DNA of 64,000 nt. It comes from Puniceibacterium confluentis. GTDB taxonomy: Bacteria > Pseudomonadota > Alphaproteobacteria > Rhodobacterales > Rhodobacteraceae. Every line of letters begins with the position of its first letter. The stretch's first letter is position 1. The position numbers and the translations under genes are program-made. The stretch covers positions 248,001-312,000 of the forward strand of contig NZ_VOJI01000001.1 of the NCBI RefSeq assembly GCF_007923445.1. Direction: 5' to 3'. Shown here one piece after another: positions 63,413 to 64,000 of this stretch. Below the pieces are notes generated by a model. The model worked only from the letters and a program-made list of their open reading frames with translations. It made no database searches and was not told the origin of the DNA.

Positions 63413-64000
63413 TCAGCCGGCGGCTCCTGACAGCAGCGCAAGTACGACACCACCGCCGGACGACAGGGACTGCGCGCTGTTCTGATCACTGATCAGCAGA
63501 AAACGACGCCTGAGCTGGTCCAGCATGTCCGGGTCCGCGAAATCCGCCACCCGATCCGTTCCGAACATCCGTTCGGACCGGTCCTTGAACACCACAAGCT
63601 GCTGGTCCACATCCAGCGCCCCGAAGCTTGACGGCAGGCCAAAGGCGGTCTCGAACACGGAGCGCAGCGGCGCAGAAGCCATGACCGAAAACCACTGGGT
63701 ATCGCCGCTGCCGCCGCGATCGACCAACAGACTGAGATCGCGTTCCATCGACAGCGCAATGCGCATGTTGGTATCGCTTTCACCGATTTCGTTTTCGAAC
63801 TGCCGGTCGTGATAGCTGCCTACGATCGCAGCGACGAAGCCCTGCGAATAGCTTCTTGTGTCTGACTTTTCCTTGAAATCGAATGCATTTGCAAAGGCGT
63901 GGTATCGCCGGTCCGGATAGACATTGATCAGGGCATTCGGATCGCTGCGGTCCGCGCCAACGATGCGCCGGGCAAGGGTGATCTTGCCCTCGCCCTGCGG
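63413..64000 (-). CDS. DUF1217 flagellar-region protein (N-terminus beyond window edge)
   Basis: The last 195 codons of a gene that enters from the right edge. The residues ADRSDPNALINVYPDRR, AFDFKEKSDTRSYSQGFV and GESDTNMRIALSMERDL fit the DUF1217 family, found in Rhodobacterales flagellar gene clusters. A flagellar cluster is therefore expected just beyond the window. The function of DUF1217 is unknown. Confidence 0.8.
   Translation of the reverse strand, partial: PQGEGKITLARRIVGADRSDPNALINVYPDRRYHAFANAFDFKEKSDTRSYSQGFVAAIVGSYHDRQFENEIGESDTNMRIALSMERDLSLLVDRGGSGDTQWFSVMASAPLRSVFETAFGLPSSFGALDVDQQLVVFKDRSERMFGTDRVADFADPDMLDQLRRRFLLISDQNSAQSLSSGGGVVLALLSGAAG

Noticed and set aside
1-64000. 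tRNA, rRNA, CRISPR arrays, transposases, integrases, prophage genes
   Set aside because: I looked for tRNA cloverleaf ends in the larger gaps, for regular spaced repeats and for transposase or integrase motifs and saw none.

Overview
The window is a 64 kb piece of GC-rich chromosome from an alphaproteobacterium, almost certainly a member of the Rhodobacterales (Roseobacter group). The evidence is gene order and content: folK - rpoZ - rsh - DUF2062 - pdxJ - acpS - lepB - rnc ... era - DUF1491 - recO, pgsA-moaD-moaE, accD-folC, several def paralogues next to fmt, a DddL-type DMSP lyase, an MbfA iron exporter, and a GTTC-N7-GTTC LexA box of the alphaproteobacterial type. I see no rRNA, tRNA, CRISPR array, insertion sequence, prophage or integron. 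Codon use and GC look even across the window, so it reads as core chromosome with a few lineage-specific insertions.

Layout. 0-10.5 kb: a truncated WbpM/FlaA1-type sugar-nucleotide dehydratase, asd, carbonic anhydrase, a degenerate HPt-like protein, a pepA - NlpC/P60 - ureohydrolase operon, DUF2794, and a stand-alone SOS-type imuB. 10.7-20 kb: cytochrome c', a NYN-domain protein, a TetR regulator, mbfA behind an Irr-type box, an AEC transporter, S-formylglutathione hydrolase, DUF188, a HAD hydrolase, an MFS transporter and zapE. 20-29 kb: a LysM protein and an inactive rhodanese, accD-folC, ilvD, a lipoprotein, two Rhodobacterales-type hypotheticals and an EamA transporter.

29-40 kb is a polyamine region. 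On the minus strand are a PotFGHI-type putrescine importer and a PuuB-like oxidase. Divergent from it are a GntR regulator, a SpuC-type putrescine aminotransferase and the two enzymes of the carboxyspermidine route (decarboxylase and dehydrogenase). A second FCD-type GntR regulator closes the block. Two TGATCA-centred palindromes flank the first gntR and may couple uptake and catabolism. Asd at 2.2 kb makes aspartate semialdehyde, a co-substrate of the carboxyspermidine route.

40-53 kb is a long minus-strand housekeeping block (moaE, moaD, pgsA, recO, era, rnc, lepB, acpS, pdxJ, rsh, rpoZ, folK) into which an EamA transporter and dddL are inserted between rnc and era. 53-64 kb holds a YqaA-type membrane protein, ispH, rnhA, a TRIC-type channel, a MalY/PatB C-S lyase, three overlapping peptide deformylase genes (the third lacking the metal-ligand Cys and catalytic Glu) followed by fmt, a glutathionyl-hydroquinone reductase, an atypical receiver protein, an MltB-like transglycosylase and the end of a DUF1217 flagellar-region gene.

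The most interesting structure not explained by genes is a dispersed family of about 50-bp intergenic double hairpins (four complete copies plus one single-hairpin relative) with diverged sequence but conserved pairing.
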